From Polyangiaceae bacterium (lineage in GTDB: Bacteria > Myxococcota > Polyangia > Polyangiales > Polyangiaceae): 9,038 nucleotides of DNA. A model generated the notes under the pieces. The model was not told the DNA's origin, did no database searches, and worked only from the letters and a program-made list of their open reading frames with translations. The position numbers and the translations under genes were made by a program. Positions 6,800 through 9,038 of the stretch are shown here, piece by piece (the first letter of the stretch is position 1; every line of letters starts with the position of its first letter). Where the stretch lies: positions 1 through 9,038 of the forward strand of contig JAICTU010000379.1 in the NCBI GenBank assembly GCA_025936205.1, given 5' to 3'.

Positions 6800-9038
6800 T
6801 CAGTTCGTGAAGAGGGCCGCCTGCACCGGCACGGGCGCCGCGGGCGGCGGTACCACCTCGCTCACCGTGGGCGGGGAGGGCAGCGTCGCGCGCCGTCCGG
6901 TGACCAGCACCTCCTCGCGCCCATCGTCCTTCACGCGCCGCACCAGCCGATACGTCGTGTTGCCCTCTGCGCGCGCCACCTCCGGCGCCGCGATCAACAG
7001 CTGCAGGTCGAGCGTCTTGCACAGATCGAACAGCACCCCCAGATTGTCCTGCGACAGGCGGTTGGCCTCGTCCAGGAATAGAAAGCGCAGCGAGCCCAGC
7101 GCCTTCTGCCGCCGCAGCAGCTGATCCTCGCGCTCCCACTCCGCCAGGATCACCATCATCAGCGCCGCGCCGACCCCGATCGCCTCGCCGGTCGACACCT
7201 GACTCGGATTCACGCGCTCCCACTCCGCGTCGGGACGCCGCTGGATGCACACCCAGAGCTCCAGGTACTCGCGATAGTCGATCAGGCGCTCGCCGCCGTT
7301 GCGACCGCCCGAGTGCCGCTTGAAGATCTCGTCCAGCGCCGCCTCGATCGGCAGATTCGACTGGAACAGCAGCTCCTGCGTCTCGCCGTCGCGCAGCGCG
7401 CGCAGCACCTGCTCCATCTTGGTCACGCGCTCGATCTGCACCCGGATGCCGTGAATGCTGCCGAAGCTCACGCCCTCGAGCGAAGCATTCAGCCGCCGCA
7501 CCTGCGCCACCGCGCGCCGCACCTGCACCTCGATGCTGCGCGCCACATCGCCCGATGTACCGCGCAAGTCGCCCTCCTGCCTCTCCAGCCGCCGCTCCAG
7601 CTGCTCCAGATCGGCTTCCAGCCGCTGCATGCCCTGCTGCGGGCTCAACTCCGCGAGCTGCGCCGGCAGGCGCCTGGCGAGCCAATCGCGCACCTCGACC
7701 CAGCGCTCGATCACCCGGCGCCCGAACTCGATCTCTACATTGCTCCCACCCGCGCGCGCCTCGTTCACGGCCTGCGCCAGCTCCGCGCCCCCGCGCGCCG
7801 CTTGCAAACGATCCGCCAGCAACGCGCGCTTGCTCTCCGCCTCCAGCCAGAGCTGCGCGCTGCTGCGACTCTCGGCCTCGTGCTCCTCCCACATGCCCGC
7901 CGCACGCGCTGCCGCCAGCAACTCCTCCGACGCCCGTGCCACGGGCTCACTCAACTCGCGCTCCCGCGTGAGCTCCCGCTCCGCGCGCGCGCGAGCCTGC
8001 TGCGCCTCGCTCAGCCGCTCCTTGCACAGCGCGACCTCGGCATCGATCCCGCGCTCCTCAGCGCGCAGACGAGCCACCGCCTCCCCGAGCCGCGCCAGCT
8101 CCTCCCGCAACTCCTCGAGCCCGTCGCCCGCCGGATCGCCGCCTTCCGCCGCCAGCTCCGCCTGAGCTCGCGCCACGTGCGCTTCCGCCGCAGCGCGCGC
8201 CGCCGAGGCCCCTTGTGCAGCGGCCGTCGCCGCCTCCCAGTCCGCCTCCGCGCTCTCGAACACCGCCTGCGCTCGCGAGAGCTCCTGCTGCGCGCGCTCG
8301 TGCTGCGCCTCCAGCTCCGGCACCAGCCGCGTCCGCTCCGCCAGCGCGCGCGGCGCATCCGCCCACGCCCACGCTGCGCGCTCCCGCTCCAGCACGCTGA
8401 GCGCCTCGGCGACGGCAAACAAACGATCGCTCTGCGCATCGAGCTGCTGCGCGCGCCGTTGCAGCTGTTGGGGCTCGGCACCATCCGGCGCCGGCGAATC
8501 CAGGATGTGCAACTGAGCGACCAGCGTCGCGCGAGCACCCTGCACGCGCGCGAGCTCGGCGGAGGCGCCGCGCGCGAGCTGAAGCTCGCGCCGCGCCGCC
8601 TCCGCCGCCGCCAGCTGATCGGGCGGATCCAGCAACGGGTGCTCACCGAGCAACGGCCGCGCCGCCTCGTACTGCCCCTTCAGCCGCGCGGCTTCCAGCC
8701 GGCGCTCGCGCCCCAGCCGCTGCTCCTCGGCCAGCTTGTCGCGCGCGCCCGCCCGCGCAGCGCCGAGCTGCGCCAGCTCCTGCGCGGGATCACCGGCGGC
8801 CCAGACCTCCCACTGCTCCCAGAGCTGCTCCAGCTCGGCGCGATCCTGATCGAGGTCGCGCAGCTCGGCGAGCGCGAGCTCGCGCTCCTGCTCCAGCTGC
8901 TCCGCCTCGGCGCGCAGCTCGCGCACGCGGCGCTCGCGCGCCGCGCGCCCGAGCTGCACCGTCTCCGGCAAGCGCGTCACCCGCAGCCCATAGCCGAGGT
9001 CCACGACCACGCGCCCCGGCGCCTCCGACGCCGGCGCA
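6800..9038 (-). CDS. mukB: MukB-type SMC chromosome condensin, C-terminal half (5' end beyond window)
   Basis: The frame is open to the right edge, so the GTG at 9010-9008 is probably internal and the N-terminal half is missing from view. About 745 codons are visible, ending in TGA at 6802-6800. MukB dimers are ATP-driven SMC condensins that, with MukF and MukE, organise and separate chromosomes. Order of parts: a short Gly/Leu/Arg stretch near the edge that may be the end of the hinge; a long Ala/Glu/Arg/Leu coiled coil (about 8920-7500); then the C-terminal head domain. The head shows GVSFGSIHGIRVQ, the ABC signature STGEAIGVG (7195-7169), Walker B FLFLDEANRLS (FLFLDEA at 7084-7064) and LLIAAPE. 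STGEAIG and the LDEA-R-L form are MukB-like rather than canonical Smc or SbcC. A Pro/Val-rich tail follows. mukF and mukE normally precede mukB and would lie beyond 9038. MksB is the main alternative. Confidence 0.85.
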   Translation of the reverse strand, partial: APASEAPGRVVVDLGYGLRVTRLPETVQLGRAARERRVRELRAEAEQLEQERELALAELRDLDQDRAELEQLWEQWEVWAAGDPAQELAQLGAARAGARDKLAEEQRLGRERRLEAARLKGQYEAARPLLGEHPLLDPPDQLAAAEAARRELQLARGASAELARVQGARATLVAQLHILDSPAPDGAEPQQLQRRAQQLDAQSDRLFAVAEALSVLERERAAWAWADAPRALAERTRLVPELEAQHERAQQELSRAQAVFESAEADWEAATAAAQGASAARAAAEAHVARAQAELAAEGGDPAGDGLEELREELARLGEAVARLRAEERGIDAEVALCKERLSEAQQARARAERELTRERELSEPVARASEELLAAARAAGMWEEHEAESRSSAQLWLEAESKRALLADRLQAARGGAELAQAVNEARAGGSNVEIEFGRRVIERWVEVRDWLARRLPAQLAELSPQQGMQRLEADLEQLERRLERQEGDLRGTSGDVARSIEVQVRRAVAQVRRLNASLEGVSFGSIHGIRVQIERVTKMEQVLRALRDGETQELLFQSNLPIEAALDEIFKRHSGGRNGGERLIDYREYLELWVCIQRRPDAEWERVNPSQVSTGEAIGVGAALMMVILAEWEREDQLLRRQKALGSLRFLFLDEANRLSQDNLGVLFDLCKTLDLQLLIAAPEVARAEGNTTYRLVRRVKDDGREEVLVTGRRATLPSPPTVSEVVPPPAAPVPVQAALFTN

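Noticed and set aside
6402..7892. 496-codon minus-strand frame overlapping the 3' half of mukB and the start of the outer-membrane gene
   Set aside because: Gly/Ala/Arg-rich low-complexity translation in a shifted frame; the mukB and OMP frames carry clear motifs and starts.
7455..8400. Long Ser/Arg/Ala/Pro-rich plus-strand frames opposite the coiled coil of mukB
   Set aside because: Low-complexity antisense of Ala/Glu/Arg/Leu codons; no starts with ribosome sites and no motifs.

Overview
The window is GC-rich bacterial DNA that mixes conserved amino-acid biosynthesis genes with accessory material. Three traits favour a Gram-negative from a large-genome, myxobacterium-like lineage: strong GC bias at third codon positions, an outer-membrane beta-barrel protein with a signal peptide and terminal Phe, and a double-glycine leader protein. 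The MukB-type condensin at the right end is best known from Gammaproteobacteria, so no lineage is certain. The organism assignment is inference only.

Left part (1-1400, mostly minus strand, accessory in character). The first gene is a complete 140-residue protein with a double-glycine export leader. Next to it, about 588-1180 holds the wreck of a family-1 glycosyltransferase: only its C-terminal half is recognisable, spread over three reading frames. A tRNA-Leu(UAG) gene with its own sigma70-like promoter follows. Its 3' end faces the accessory side, which suggests a boundary at a tRNA locus.

Middle part (1401-5443, plus strand). A leader of about 300 bases without a convincing gene precedes ilvD. 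It ends in two mutually exclusive hairpins, one of which buries the ilvD ribosome binding site. Then come ilvD (dihydroxy-acid dehydratase), a class I DAHP synthase of the AroG/AroF/AroH type, and a two-domain GNAT acetyltransferase. Gaps are 35 and 26 bases, each gene has its own Shine-Dalgarno, and they probably form one operon. It joins branched-chain and aromatic amino-acid synthesis; the role of the GNAT is unknown.

Right part (5444-9038, minus strand). A FadL/OmpP1-like outer-membrane protein converges on the GNAT gene with the two stop codons touching. Upstream of it, 54 bases away on the same strand, is the 3' half of a MukB-type SMC gene whose 5' end lies beyond the window. It shows the C-terminal coiled-coil arm, the ABC signature and Walker B. 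mukF and mukE partners, if present, would be expected beyond position 9038.
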